Origin: Paracoccaceae bacterium
GTDB lineage: Bacteria > Pseudomonadota > Alphaproteobacteria > Rhodobacterales > Rhodobacteraceae
NCBI GenBank assembly: GCA_015485015.1
Contig: WFUK01000436.1
Location: forward strand, 1 to 9,018
Reading direction: 5' to 3'
DNA: 9,018 nt
A program made the translations under genes and the position numbers. The notes below the pieces were generated by a model, which was not told the DNA's origin, did no database searches, and worked only from the letters and a program-made list of their open reading frames with translations. Shown piece after piece: positions 1 through 6,855 of this stretch (position 1 is its first letter; each line of letters opens with the position of its first letter).

Positions 1-1
1 T

Positions 2-256
2 TCCTATATTACCCACGGGGTGCTTTCCGGCCCGGCCGTTGGCCGGATCGAGGCTTCTACCATGAAATCGCTGGTGATTACCGATTCGATCGAAGCCACG
101 GAAGAAGTGCGCAAAGCCAAGAAAATCCGCATGGTGCGCACCGCGCCGGTCTATGCCCAGGCGATCCAGAATATCGCCAGCGGCGCTTCCGTTAGCTCCT
201 TGTTTAACAAAGAAACCCTCGGCCCGCTTTACGAGGTTTATTACCCCGAAGATTGA
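2..256 (+). CDS. prs: Ribose-phosphate pyrophosphokinase (PRPP synthetase), 3' end only
   Basis: The last 84 residues of Prs, which transfers pyrophosphate from ATP to ribose-5-phosphate to make PRPP for nucleotide, histidine and tryptophan synthesis in the cytosol. The frame is open from the window edge (SYITHGVLSGPA...) to a TGA at 254-256. The THGVLSG segment, the following MKSLVITDSI strand (family VVTDTI-like, near the ribose-5-phosphate loop) and the end SVSSLFNKETLGPLYEVYY match how alphaproteobacterial Prs proteins finish. The N-terminal ATP and Mg sites lie outside the window. The GTG at 20 is only an internal codon, not a start. The gene ends 82 bp before the arsR start, and I see no convincing hairpin terminator in that gap. 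Family assignment is from recall of the C-terminus and is fairly secure. Confidence 0.88.
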   Translation, partial: SYITHGVLSGPAVGRIEASTMKSLVITDSIEATEEVRKAKKIRMVRTAPVYAQAIQNIASGASVSSLFNKETLGPLYEVYYPED

Positions 257-279
257 GAGGGGTGGCTAATTTTTGGCCC

Positions 280-308
280 TTGATTTTGCACTTTAAATAA
301 ACTAATAA
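280..308 (+). promoter_or_regulatory. Candidate promoter of the arsR-permease unit
   Basis: TTGATT at 280-285 (4 of 6 to the sigma70 -35 consensus), a 17-bp spacer, then TAATAA at 303-308 as a weak -10 (3 of 6). The whole stretch is much more AT-rich than the surrounding genes and leads directly into a strong ribosome binding site. The putative -10 lies inside the repeated AATAAACT units described separately, which would suit repression by the ArsR protein. Judged by eye only; the -10 match is poor. Confidence 0.35.
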
Positions 309-327
309 ACTAGGTGAATGGTTTATT
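296..327. promoter_or_regulatory. Direct and inverted AATAAAC repeats, candidate ArsR operator
   Basis: AATAAACTA occurs twice, at 296-304 and 304-312, with an 8-bp period. The second copy also forms an exact inverted repeat with the right arm GTTTATT: AATAAAC at 304-310, 10-bp spacer, GTTTATT at 321-327. ArsR/SmtB repressors are dimers that bind AT-rich inverted repeats at or near their own promoter, and this element sits 12 bp before the arsR start, between the candidate -10 and the ribosome binding site. That it is the operator is inferred from position and symmetry. Confidence 0.45.
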
Positions 328-334
328 GAGGTGA
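328..334 (+). promoter_or_regulatory. Strong ribosome binding site of arsR
   Basis: GAGGTGA, close to the ideal Shine-Dalgarno sequence, begins right after the inverted repeat and ends 4 bases before the ATG at 339. It fixes the start of the regulator. Confidence 0.7.
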
Positions 335-338
335 TAAA

Positions 339-641
339 ATGGACGAAAAACAAGCCGCAGCCGGATTTTCTGCCATGGGGGCCGATCATAGGCTGGGCGT
401 ATTGCGCCACCTTGTGAAGGCGGGCGAAAAGGGCTTGCTGGTGCATGAAGTCGCAACCCTTACCGGCATTGCCGCCTCCACCTTGGCGCATCATCTAAAA
501 ACGCTACAGGCTGCGGGGCTAATCACCCAAAGGCGGGAGGGGCGCTCGACGGTCAATATCGCGAATTACGATCATCTGGCGGCTCTAGCGGGTTATATTC
601 TGCATGAATGCTGTATTTCGGGAGCGGATGATCATGGCTGA
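339..641 (+). CDS. ArsR/SmtB-family metal- or metalloid-sensing transcriptional repressor
   Basis: A 100-residue winged helix-turn-helix protein. The DNA-binding region spans about 33-63 (VHEVATLTGIAASTLAHHLK... with recognition helix around 46-58, the usual S-x-x-x-HHL-x-x-L pattern), followed by a wing at 66-77 (REGRSTVNIANY). Small length, no other domain. The classical alpha-3 ELCVCDL metal motif is absent. The only cysteines are an adjacent pair, C91-C92, in the C-terminal helix (LHECC), resembling the vicinal Cys pair used by Acidithiobacillus-type ArsR for As(III); the third Cys of that site is missing here. Expected to release its operator when a thiophilic metal, metalloid or oxidant engages the pair. 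It overlaps the permease gene by 8 bp, so the two are presumably translated from one message and the permease is the regulated target. The ligand is not determinable from sequence. Confidence 0.88.
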   Translation: MDEKQAAAGFSAMGADHRLGVLRHLVKAGEKGLLVHEVATLTGIAASTLAHHLKTLQAAGLITQRREGRSTVNIANYDHLAALAGYILHECCISGADDHG

Positions 642-1656
642 TATATCATTCGAAAAACCAAGTATGCGCAGTTTTTTCAAATCCCCATGGGCGGTATCGC
701 TGGGCTTGCTGATCTTGGTGGCGCTATTTGATTTTTCCAATCTGGCGGCGGTAACGATTTTTGCGCTGAAGGCCTTTTTCAGCACGCTAAAATATATCGT
801 TTTTGCGGTGGTTCTGATTGCGGCGCTAAAGGCGGCGGGGGCCGAGGCGATGATCGCCAATGCCTTTAAGGGCCGCGAGATTCGCATGATTTTTGTCGCG
901 GCGCTGTTTGGCGGCTTGGCGCCGTTTTGCTCCTGTGAGGTGATCCCGTTTATCTCGGGCCTGCTGATCCTTGGGGCACCGCTTTCGGCGGTTATGGCTT
1001 TTTGGCTCTCGTCGCCGCTGATTGATCCGCCAACGCTGTTTATCACCGCTGGCGCGCTGGGTTGGGAATTTGCCATTGGCAAGGCCATTGCGGCGGTAAG
1101 CCTTGGGCTGTTTGGCGGCTTTGTGGTGCGGTTATTTGCGCGGTTCAGCGCCTTTTCCAACCCGCTAAAGCCTGGCTTTAGCCAAGGCTGCGGCTGCGGA
1201 CCATCGCCGCTATCGGGCCAGCCCCATTGGCGGTTTTGGCAAGATGCCGCGCGGCGGCAGGTATTCAAGCGCGAATTCATTAGCAATGCGTTGTTTTTGG
1301 CCAAATGGCTGGCCATGGCCTATGTAATGGAGGCTCTACTGGTCAGCTATGTGCCCTCGGAATTGATCGTTAAGCTTGTGGGCGGCGAAGGAGTTTGGCC
1401 GATTATCACCGCTGCTTTTGTTGGCATGCCTGCTTATCTGAATTCCTATGTCGCGCCGCCCTTGCTGGCGGGGCTGACCGCGCAGGGCATGAGCAATGGC
1501 GCGGCGATGTCATTTATGATTGCAGGGGCGGTTAGCTCGGTTCCGGCGATGGCGGCGGTATGGTCGCTTGTGCGCCCGCAGATATTCGCGCTTTATTTGA
1601 CGCTGGGAATCACCGGCGCGATTATTGCCGGAATTGTGTTTCAGCAGGTCATCTGA
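634..1656 (+). CDS. ArsP/SO_0444-type permease (COG0701, PF03773), putative metal/metalloid efflux
   Basis: An integral membrane protein of 340 residues with roughly 8-9 hydrophobic segments in two halves (about 19-66, 84-168, then 219-338), separated by a polar loop at about 170-215. Two CxC motifs stand out: FCSC at 98-101, in the conserved F-C-S-C-E-V-I-P signature of this permease family, and GCGCG at 185-189 in the central loop. The second half has GMPAYLNSYVAPPLLAG, also family-typical. Characterised relatives export trivalent organoarsenicals (ArsP) or are tied to Cu/Zn efflux (SO_0444). The start at 634 is preferred over ATGs at 604 and 628 because GGAG at 621-624 lies 9 bases upstream of it; it overlaps the end of the ArsR gene. 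The 3' end overlaps the convergent DUF2125 gene by 8 bp. Family is confident, substrate is not. Confidence 0.85.
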   Translation: MADISFEKPSMRSFFKSPWAVSLGLLILVALFDFSNLAAVTIFALKAFFSTLKYIVFAVVLIAALKAAGAEAMIANAFKGREIRMIFVAALFGGLAPFCSCEVIPFISGLLILGAPLSAVMAFWLSSPLIDPPTLFITAGALGWEFAIGKAIAAVSLGLFGGFVVRLFARFSAFSNPLKPGFSQGCGCGPSPLSGQPHWRFWQDAARRQVFKREFISNALFLAKWLAMAYVMEALLVSYVPSELIVKLVGGEGVWPIITAAFVGMPAYLNSYVAPPLLAGLTAQGMSNGAAMSFMIAGAVSSVPAMAAVWSLVRPQIFALYLTLGITGAIIAGIVFQQVI

Positions 1657-3115
1657 TCGTCATACCGTTAATCATCACCCCACCACCCTCGGAAAATTCG
1701 ATGCGGGTGGAAAAGCTGTCCGGCCCGCTATTGGGGGTGGCAAACATACCAAATGCGCCTTTGGCTCCGATGATCACCATCGGGTCCAGCACCCCGAGAC
1801 GGCCGATTTTGTCTAGCAAACCCAGTGCGCCGTCGGCGGAAAATTCCAATATGCCGGTTGGCTCCGGCAGGCCCGAGATCGGCTCGGTCTTTTCATTATT
1901 AAAGGTAACGCCACCGCTGCCAGTGACGCCGAGCCCGTCAAAATCAAGGTTAAAAGCATCCAGCGAGATCGAGCGGATCTCGGCGGGGGTATTGCGGATA
2001 TTGCCGAGGGTCGGGCCGGCAAAAAGATCAACCAGCATTTTCAGTTCGCCCGAGATTGAAAAGCCAAAGCTGGCCGGCGCGCGCCCGAGCAGGGTTTCGG
2101 GATCGAATTTGGCCCAGATTTCATCGCCAAGGGTGAAATCGGTAATGCGGGTGGACATTGAAAATGGCGCGGGGCTGTCTGATTGTTGGTAAGGAAAGGA
2201 AAGGCCCAGCATGAGGGTGCCAAATCCGGCAGAGAATTCGGGCGCGCCTTTGGTCTCGTTGCGCAGCGCCATTGTTGTATCCTCCAGCGTGAAGCCGTAG
2301 GAAAAGGCGCTTTCATTGATTGCCACATTCATCGTGCCGCCCTGCTGGCTATAGGTAAACAGCCCCTCCGATCCGGGCTCGCTCTGGGTGAAATCCAGCG
2401 CGAGATCGCTGGTTTCCATGTCCAGTTCCAGCGTAAGCCCCTCGGGCCAGTTCGCCGGGCTTTGGGAGGGCGTGGCGGGCAGGGCGGCCTGATAGCGCAT
2501 CTCGCCTTCGCCGGTTTGCAAATTCAGCTTATCGGTGCCTTCAACCGATTTTATATTGGCGGTTTCATAGGTCAGGCTGCCGGTTTGCCGCGCCATATCA
2601 TCGGCATCAAAGCCGGTATTGGAGCGGCCATTTATGCCTGAAAGCACCATTTCTAGGTTAAGATTTCCGCTCGGCGTGGTCTGGATCTGGTTCATGATGA
2701 TAAAGCTGGCCTCATAGGAAAACCGGATGTCATCGGGGTCGCCCTGAGCCAGAAGCGTCAGATCCAGCAGGGTATAGGTGGTTTCGGCGGTCATGGTTTT
2801 GCCGTTTGGCAGGTCGGTAAAGCTGGTGGCCGAGAAGGCTTCGGGCAGGGTGATGCTGACCGTGCCATCCCCATTGGCTTGCATATTGATCCAGTCGATC
2901 CGCTGGCGAACCTCTGTGCCGCCCATGTCGGATTGGGTTAGCACGTTGTTATAGCGGGTATTATCCCCGTCGATCTCGGTGTTTCCAATCAAAAGCTCGG
3001 TGCCAATCGCGCTATAAAACCGCTGCAAGCCGGCCATCACATCGGCGGGCAGGATCTCGGCTGCCAGCGGGGAGGAGATCATCAGGGTGGCAATGGCAAG
3101 GGGAAAAGTTTTCAT
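1649..3115 (-). CDS. Secreted DUF2125-family protein of unknown function
   Basis: 488 residues, beginning MKTFPLAIATLMISSPLAA, a short Sec signal peptide (one Lys, hydrophobic core, likely cleavage after Ala19), so probably periplasmic or outer-membrane associated. No further membrane segment is visible. The mature part is rich in Thr, Ser, Gly and alternating hydrophobic residues (e.g. DGTVSITLPEAF, GNLNLEMVLSG, SGELKMLVDLF), suggesting an extended beta-rich fold like lipid- or LPS-contacting proteins; this is inference. It resembles the DUF2125 (PF09898) proteins common in Rhodobacteraceae; no function is established. AGGAG lies 6 bases before the ATG (3122-3126 on the + strand). It lies 66 bp downstream of sdaA on the same strand and may be read from the sdaA message. 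Its last 8 bases overlap the permease gene tail to tail. Confidence 0.8.
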   Translation of the reverse strand: MKTFPLAIATLMISSPLAAEILPADVMAGLQRFYSAIGTELLIGNTEIDGDNTRYNNVLTQSDMGGTEVRQRIDWINMQANGDGTVSITLPEAFSATSFTDLPNGKTMTAETTYTLLDLTLLAQGDPDDIRFSYEASFIIMNQIQTTPSGNLNLEMVLSGINGRSNTGFDADDMARQTGSLTYETANIKSVEGTDKLNLQTGEGEMRYQAALPATPSQSPANWPEGLTLELDMETSDLALDFTQSEPGSEGLFTYSQQGGTMNVAINESAFSYGFTLEDTTMALRNETKGAPEFSAGFGTLMLGLSFPYQQSDSPAPFSMSTRITDFTLGDEIWAKFDPETLLGRAPASFGFSISGELKMLVDLFAGPTLGNIRNTPAEIRSISLDAFNLDFDGLGVTGSGGVTFNNEKTEPISGLPEPTGILEFSADGALGLLDKIGRLGVLDPMVIIGAKGAFGMFATPNSGPDSFSTRIEFSEGGGVMINGMTIR

Positions 3116-3181
3116 CGGGCGCTCCTGTTTCAGAGAGCTTAGCCGCTTTTCCTTACATATGGAATTATTTTGTCTGCTCCC

Positions 3182-4573
3182 TCAGCATTCCGGCACATTC
3201 ACCGCCAGCCCGCCAAGCGAGGTTTCTTTGTATTTATGGCTCATATCCATGCCGGTTTGCCGCATGGTTTCCACACAGGCATCAAGGCTGACAATATGGG
3301 TGCCATCGCCGCGCATCGCCAGCGAAGCCGCCGATACCGCCTTGATCGCTCCCAGCCCGTTGCGCTCGATGCAGGGCGCTTGCACCAGCCCCTTCACCGG
3401 ATCGCAGGTCATGCCCAAGTGATGCTCCAGCGCGATCTCGGCGGCGTTTTCCACCTGCTCGGGGCGGCCGCCAAGCACCGCGCATAGCCCCGCAGCGGCC
3501 ATGGCGGCGGCGGAACCGACCTCGCCCTGACAGCCCACTTCGGCCCCCGAAATCGAGGCATTGGCCTTGATCAGCCCGCCAATCGCGGCGGCGGTCAGCA
3601 AAAACACCTCGATCATCTCGCGCCGCGCGGTGGGCACATGATCGAGATAATAGCGCAGGGTGGCGGGCAGCACCCCTGCCGCGCCGTTGGTGGGGGCGGT
3701 CACGATCTGGCCGCCAGCGGCATTTTCTTCGTTTACCGCAATGGCATAAACGCTGATCCAGTCGTTGATCATGTGCGGCGCGGCTATATTGGTGCCGCGC
3801 TCGGCCAGTAGCGCCTCGTGTATCCCCTTGGCGCGGCGCTTCATATTTAGGCCACCGGGCAAAATGCCGGCCGTGGCCAAGCCGCGCTCGATGCTGCTAT
3901 CCATCACCTGCCACACCTTTTGCAGCCCGCGATCCAGCGCCTCGCGGCTCATATGGTTCAGCTCGTTTTCCAGCTTCATCTGTGCGATGGATTTGCCGGA
4001 TTTTCTGGCCATTTCCAGCATTTCGGAAGCAGTGCGAAACGGATAAGAGGCCGATGGCCCTTCGGCGGTAAATTCACTGCCCGCCAGCTCGCTTGCGGTC
4101 AGCACAAAGCCGCCGCCGGTGGAATAATAGGTCTCGCGCGCATAAAGCTGCCCCGCGCTATCATAGGCCGAAAGCACCAGACCATTGGCATGGCCGGGCA
4201 GGGTGGTATCATAGTCAAATTGCAGATCCTGGCTCGGCTGATAGCGAAGCTCGCCCAATCCGCCGGGTGACACAGTGCCGCGCTGCTGGATATCGGCCTC
4301 GGCTTTTTGGGCCAGTTCGGGGTCAAAACTATCGGGGGTAAAGCCGGCAAAACCCAAGGTTACGGCGCGATCCGTGGCATGGCCCTTGCCGGTGAAAGCC
4401 AGCGATCCATGCAGGGTGCAGCCCAAGCGGGCAAGGCTTCCGGCACCCGGCACTACCTCGCGCCCTTCGCACAATAGCGCCAAAAAACGCCCCGCCGCCA
4501 CCATCGGTCCCACGGTGTGGCTGCTGGACGGGCCGATGCCGATTTTGAACACGTCGAAGATGCTGAGAAACAT
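3182..4573 (-). CDS. sdaA: L-serine ammonia-lyase (L-serine dehydratase), single-chain iron-sulfur type
   Basis: 463 residues, the usual length for one-chain SdaA. It deaminates L-serine to pyruvate and ammonia using an oxygen-sensitive [4Fe-4S] cluster, not PLP. The N-terminal domain starts [19 protein letters not shown] (7-24); the catalytic domain carries STGGGF (151-156), TAPTNGAAG (292-300), and the cluster ligands C348 (GCQGEVG), C390 (GMTCDPV) and C401 (APCIERN). The chain ends in a cysteine, C463 (NVPEC). In the Legionella enzyme a C-terminal Cys reaches the open iron of the cluster and acts as a built-in inhibitor; the same arrangement is likely here. The start is supported by AAGGGG 6 bases upstream (4580-4585 on the + strand). 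It is divergent from rpiA, 111 bp apart, and upstream of the DUF2125 gene. Function is very secure; sdaA versus sdaB naming is a convention. Confidence 0.96.
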   Translation of the reverse strand: MFLSIFDVFKIGIGPSSSHTVGPMVAAGRFLALLCEGREVVPGAGSLARLGCTLHGSLAFTGKGHATDRAVTLGFAGFTPDSFDPELAQKAEADIQQRGTVSPGGLGELRYQPSQDLQFDYDTTLPGHANGLVLSAYDSAGQLYARETYYSTGGGFVLTASELAGSEFTAEGPSASYPFRTASEMLEMARKSGKSIAQMKLENELNHMSREALDRGLQKVWQVMDSSIERGLATAGILPGGLNMKRRAKGIHEALLAERGTNIAAPHMINDWISVYAIAVNEENAAGGQIVTAPTNGAAGVLPATLRYYLDHVPTARREMIEVFLLTAAAIGGLIKANASISGAEVGCQGEVGSAAAMAAAGLCAVLGGRPEQVENAAEIALEHHLGMTCDPVKGLVQAPCIERNGLGAIKAVSAASLAMRGDGTHIVSLDACVETMRQTGMDMSHKYKETSLGGLAVNVPEC

Positions 4574-4583
4574 GGCTTTCCCC

Positions 4584-4612
4584 TTGGGCTTTTACCCGAT
4601 TATCGCTATATA
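4584..4612 (+). promoter_or_regulatory. Candidate rpiA-gor promoter in the sdaA/rpiA divergent region
   Basis: TTGGGC at 4584-4589, a 17-bp spacer and TATATA at 4607-4612 give a plausible sigma70-like promoter facing rpiA, implying a leader of about 65 bases. Its -35 overlaps the sdaA ribosome binding site on the other strand. For sdaA, a possible -10 is GATAAT on the minus strand (4599-4604), but the -35 is poor. Both promoters would share the same 50 bp. Consensus matches are modest and read by eye. Confidence 0.35.
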
Positions 4613-4684
4613 AGGCCGATATGCAGGGGGAAACCCGACCAACGCAAGCGCTAAAACGCCCAAAACCTGCCGAAGGGAAAAATT

Positions 4685-5470
4685 ATGACTGAGCAGCCAG
4701 ACGGAACCGACCGCGGGAAATACGCAGCGGCAAAAGCGGCGCTGGATTTCATTAAGCCGGGCATGAAGGTCGGGCTTGGCACCGGCTCTACCGCCGCGTG
4801 GTTTGTGCAGCTTCTGGCGCAGCGGGTGAATAACGAGGGTCTGGATATTGTCGGCGTGCCGACCTCGACCCGCACCCGCGATCTGGCCGATAGCCTGAAT
4901 ATCCCGCTCACCACGCTGGAAGAAGCCGAATGGCTGGATGTAACGGTGGACGGGGCCGATGAATTTGACGCCAATCTCAACCTGATCAAGGGTGGCGGCG
5001 GGGCGCTGTTGCAAGAAAAGATCGTGGCCAGTGCGTCTAACCAGATGGTGGTGATTTCGGACAGCTCCAAGCAGGTCGAGACGCTCGGGGCGTTTCCGCT
5101 GCCGGTAGAGGTGGTGAAATTTGGCTGGCGCAGCACCGAAAGCACAATCGAGGAAGTGCTGGAAGGCGCGGATGTGGGCAATAAGCGGATATCCTTGCGC
5201 GAGGCAGACGGCGCGGCTTATGTGACCGATGAAGCGCATTATATTTTAGACCTGCATCTGGAGCGCATCGGCGAGCCGCGCAGGCTGGCCGAGGCGCTGA
5301 ACCGCATTCCGGGCGTGGTGGAAACCGGCCTGTTTGTGCTGATGGCAGACACGGTTTTGGTCGGCTATGATGACGGAGATGTGCATACTTATGATCGCGA
5401 CAGGGGTGACCTCGGGCGGCGTAGGGTGCATATGCCAAGTGAAAATTCTTTATATGTGCCGGGAGCTTAA
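4685..5470 (+). CDS. rpiA: Ribose-5-phosphate isomerase A
   Basis: 261 residues. It interconverts ribose-5-phosphate and ribulose-5-phosphate in the non-oxidative pentose phosphate pathway (and in carbon fixation where that exists). The phosphate-binding GTGSTA is at 32-37, the DGADE loop at 89-93 and KGGGGAL at 102-108. Catalytic residues correspond to E. coli D81, D84, K94 and E103 with a constant offset of 8: D89, D92, K102 and E111. GAAGGGA at 4672-4678 precedes the ATG at a suitable distance. The N-terminus has a short extra stretch (about 8 residues) relative to E. coli, typical of alphaproteobacterial forms. The C-terminal tail (from about 228) is more basic than in relatives, but aligns in register, so I do not call a frameshift. 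Stop TAA at 5468-5470 sits one base before the gor start, suggesting translational coupling. Confidence 0.95.
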   Translation: MTEQPDGTDRGKYAAAKAALDFIKPGMKVGLGTGSTAAWFVQLLAQRVNNEGLDIVGVPTSTRTRDLADSLNIPLTTLEEAEWLDVTVDGADEFDANLNLIKGGGGALLQEKIVASASNQMVVISDSSKQVETLGAFPLPVEVVKFGWRSTESTIEEVLEGADVGNKRISLREADGAAYVTDEAHYILDLHLERIGEPRRLAEALNRIPGVVETGLFVLMADTVLVGYDDGDVHTYDRDRGDLGRRRVHMPSENSLYVPGA

Positions 5471-5471
5471 G

Positions 5472-6821
5472 ATGGAATATGATTATGACCTGTTTGTAAT
5501 AGGTGGCGGCTCCGGCGGGGTGCGCGCGGGGCGCGTGGCGGCGATGGGCGGCGCAAAAGTGGCGCTGGCCGAGGAATACCGCATGGGCGGCACCTGTGTG
5601 ATCCGCGGCTGCGTGCCGAAAAAGCTGATGGTTTATGCGTCTGGCTATGCCGAGGCGATGAATGACGCCGAGGGCTTTGGCTGGACCATTGGCGAGCGCA
5701 GCTTTGACTGGGCTACCATGATGGGCAAGATCGACGATGAGCTGGATCGGCTGGAAGGGCTTTATCGCAAAGGGTTAACCAATAACGACGTCAACATATA
5801 TAACGCCCGCGCGGTGGTGAAAGATGGCCATACGGTGGAGCTGTCAACCGGCGAGAGCATTACCGCCAAGTGGATTTTGGTCGCGACCGGTGGCCGCCCC
5901 TTTGTGCCGAATGTGAAGGGGGCCGAGCATGTGCTTACCTCCAATGATATTTTCCATCTGAAAGCCTTGCCCAAACGGATTATGGTGGTGGGCGGCGGCT
6001 ATATCGCCTGTGAATTTGCCGGTATTTTCAATGGCATGGGTGCCGAGGTAACGCAATTTTATCGCGGCGCGCAGATCTTGCGCGGCTTTGATGGCGAGGT
6101 GCGCGGCCATGTGGCTGACGAGATGATCCGCAAGGGTGTGAACCTGCATCTGGGCACCGATGTGGTCGAGATCGTGAAAAAAGACGACGGCTTGCATGTA
6201 TCTTGCACCAATGGTGCGGTTAAGGTTGTGGATGCGATTATGTATGCCACGGGGCGGGTGCCAAATACCGAGGGCATGGGGCTGGAGGAAGCCGGTGTAA
6301 AGCTCGGGCGGCGCGGTGAAATTCGGGTGGATCGCTATTCCGCCACCAGCTGTGACAGCATCTATGCTGTGGGCGATGTAACCGATCGGGTGCAGCTTAC
6401 GCCTGTGGCCATTCGCGAGGGGATGGCCTTTGTCGAAACGGTATTTAACGATAATCCAACTGCGGTGGATCATGAATTTATCGCCACGGCAGTATTTACC
6501 CAGCCCGAGATCGGCACCGTTGGCTATTCCGAGGAAGATGCGCGCGATGATTTTGATATCGAGGTTTACCGCGCCGCTTTCCGCCCGATGGCGAATATTC
6601 TGGCGGGGCGGGATGAGCGCATGTTGATGAAGCTGATCGTCGAGAAGCATAGCCGCAAGGTAATCGGCTGCCACATTATCGGCCCCGCAGCGGGCGAGAT
6701 GATCCAGCTTGCGGGCATTGCGGTAAAAATGGGCGCAACAAAAGAAGACTTTGATCGCACCGTGGCCGTGCATCCCACAGCGGCCGAGGAATTGGTGACG
6801 ATGAAAGAGCCGGTGCGCTAA
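5472..6821 (+). CDS. gor: Glutathione-disulfide reductase
   Basis: 449 residues, almost the same length as E. coli Gor (450). A cytosolic FAD flavoenzyme that reduces GSSG to GSH with NADPH. FAD-binding GGGSGG is at 11-16; the redox disulfide is C42/C47 in GGTCVIRGCVPKK, the version seen in plant and alphaproteobacterial enzymes; the NADPH Rossmann motif GGGYIACEFAG is at 174-184, with R198 and R204 at the positions that give E. coli Gor its NADPH preference; the second FAD motif YAVGDV is at 298-303; the dimer interface supplies the catalytic H434 in HPTAAEE (434-440). An open frame continues upstream to 5367 inside rpiA, but the start at 5472 is chosen because GGGAG (5461-5465) lies 6 bases before it and the protein then begins as the family does. 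It follows rpiA by one base. The stop codon is part of a candidate terminator stem. Confidence 0.96.
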   Translation: MEYDYDLFVIGGGSGGVRAGRVAAMGGAKVALAEEYRMGGTCVIRGCVPKKLMVYASGYAEAMNDAEGFGWTIGERSFDWATMMGKIDDELDRLEGLYRKGLTNNDVNIYNARAVVKDGHTVELSTGESITAKWILVATGGRPFVPNVKGAEHVLTSNDIFHLKALPKRIMVVGGGYIACEFAGIFNGMGAEVTQFYRGAQILRGFDGEVRGHVADEMIRKGVNLHLGTDVVEIVKKDDGLHVSCTNGAVKVVDAIMYATGRVPNTEGMGLEEAGVKLGRRGEIRVDRYSATSCDSIYAVGDVTDRVQLTPVAIREGMAFVETVFNDNPTAVDHEFIATAVFTQPEIGTVGYSEEDARDDFDIEVYRAAFRPMANILAGRDERMLMKLIVEKHSRKVIGCHIIGPAAGEMIQLAGIAVKMGATKEDFDRTVAVHPTAAEELVTMKEPVR

Positions 6822-6855
6822 AGCTGGCTATTCTTGCGTGAGGTCGGCCAGCTTT
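6820..6855. terminator. Candidate bidirectional terminator between gor and the convergent DUF167 gene
   Basis: A perfect 9-bp inverted repeat, AAAGCTGGC (6820-6828) and GCCAGCTTT (6847-6855), with an 18-base loop. It begins within the gor TAA codon and extends into the last codons of the oppositely oriented DUF167 gene, which leaves only 6 bp between the two stops. Read rightward the stem is followed by a short T run (6853-6856); read leftward it ends CTTTAG. The large loop and short U tracts make it a weaker candidate than a textbook intrinsic terminator. Confidence 0.5.

Noticed and set aside
257..290. Rho-independent terminator after prs
   Set aside because: Only a 4-bp AGGG/CCCT pairing with an unpaired interior can be drawn, and the T-rich part lies within the loop.
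585..1316. 243-codon open frame on the minus strand inside the permease gene
   Set aside because: It is antisense to a strongly family-matching membrane protein, has low-complexity Ala/Ser/Lys/Pro composition and no recognisable domain.
2183..2641. 152-codon open frame on the plus strand within the DUF2125 gene
   Set aside because: Shadow of the leftward secreted protein; no recognisable motif, start or spacing evidence.
4592..5239. 215-codon open frame on the minus strand over rpiA
   Set aside because: Antisense to rpiA, whose catalytic residues are all present; no domain and no ribosome binding site in proper position.
5360..5470. Possible frameshift in the divergent C-terminal tail of RpiA
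   Set aside because: The tail (DGDV...DRDRGDLGRRRV...SENSLY) still lines up position by position with remembered family endings (DGxV...D...G...RI...TENLF), with one residue gap, so it is divergence and not a shift.
5367..5471. N-terminal extension of gor overlapping rpiA
   Set aside because: The extra 35 residues are not part of the family; the ATG at 5472 has a well-placed GGGAG and gives the normal 449-residue protein.
5844..6773. 309-codon open frame on the minus strand inside gor
   Set aside because: Antisense to glutathione reductase, which has every catalytic motif in place; the His/Ala-rich translation resembles no family and is a by-product of GC-biased codon use.
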